Shown piece by piece: positions 29,137 to 29,245 of a DNA stretch of 29,245 nucleotides. The stretch spans positions 1-29,245 of the forward strand of contig JACDCH010000305.1 of NCBI GenBank assembly GCA_013694495.1, read 5' to 3'. A program made the translations under genes and the position numbers. Every line of letters starts with the position of its first letter. Position 1 is the first letter of the stretch. A model generated the notes under the pieces. That model was not told the DNA's origin. It saw nothing but the letters and a program-made list of their open reading frames with translations, and made no database searches. Source of the DNA: Acidimicrobiia bacterium (GTDB lineage Bacteria; Actinomycetota; Acidimicrobiia; Acidimicrobiales; JACDCH01).

Positions 29137-29245
29137 GTGACGGATCAGCCGCCCCCGCCCTGGACCCCGCCCGAGCCGCCCCAGGGCCCGCCGCCGCCGC
29201 CCCAGCAGCCCGGGTGGGGCGCGCCGCAAGCGCCACCTTCCCAGC
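29137..29245 (+). CDS. N-terminus of a Pro-rich protein (partial)
   Basis: GTG 29137 opens a frame to the window end: TDQPPPPWTPPEPPQGPPPP then PQQPGWGAPQAPPSQ. Such Pro/Gln-rich cytoplasmic starts are common in actinobacterial membrane proteins (for example DUF4190 or RDD types), but the rest is outside. It is divergent from leuB, and both promoters share the gap 29076-29136. Confidence 0.6.
   Translation, partial: MTDQPPPPWTPPEPPQGPPPPPQQPGWGAPQAPPSQ

Overview
The window is very GC-rich, uses GTG starts freely and has short intergenic gaps. It looks like an actinobacterium. The F420-type reductase (Ddn family), DUF222-HNH protein, ANTAR and STAS regulators, and a leuB-ilvE-cimA block next to gltX fit an uncultured or marine Acidimicrobiia-type lineage. 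That placement is inference from gene content; no rRNA is present. Many genes have a TANNNT-type -10 box ending 5-8 nt before the start codon and no Shine-Dalgarno, so leaderless transcripts appear common.

Layout: 1-149 is the Gly/Asp-rich tail of a truncated gene. 400-2213 holds a CaiB/BaiF CoA-transferase and an overlapping lipoprotein, followed by a 179-bp element bounded by 20-bp inverted repeats. 2461-5461 holds two STAS anti-sigma-antagonist genes around a small helical protein, a CxxC micro-membrane protein and a YibE/F membrane protein; the second STAS gene is followed in frame by an ANTAR-domain remnant. 5782-6684 holds a small secreted protein and tRNA-Glu(CTC). 6767-10086 holds an MFS exporter facing a three-gene operon (Rrf2 regulator, atypical NAD(P)-binding protein, membrane protein). 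10192-12705 is an unusual single-chain adenylation + carrier + membrane acyltransferase enzyme, convergent with an HxlR regulator.

13375-16448 holds two small unknown proteins, a Ddn-type reductase, a dienelactone-hydrolase-like enzyme and a YcaQ-type DNA glycosylase. 16559-19555 is accessory: a DUF222-HNH gene behind a clear LexA box (frameshifted), a DUF1801 gene (frameshifted), a VapBC-type toxin-antitoxin pair and a small membrane protein. 19752-20798 is an MccF-like S66 peptidase. 21051-23733 is a translation block on the minus strand: unknown protein, gltX, ydcF-like gene, tRNA-Gln(CTG). 23821-25404 is a GT-C membrane glycosyltransferase.

25422-28934 is a tight minus-strand operon leuB-ilvE-cimA for branched-chain amino acids (citramalate route to isoleucine). 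It is preceded by a promoter, a 16-codon leader peptide with Leu/Val/Ile codons, a hairpin and a perfect-palindrome terminator: the layout of a transcription attenuator. The window ends inside a Pro-rich membrane-protein-like gene.

The most distinctive items are the A-T-acyltransferase fusion, the leuB attenuator, the STAS/ANTAR junction, the inverted-repeat element at 2209-2387 and the catalytically atypical Rrf2-linked dehydratase-like protein. I see no CRISPR array, phage or complete insertion sequence.
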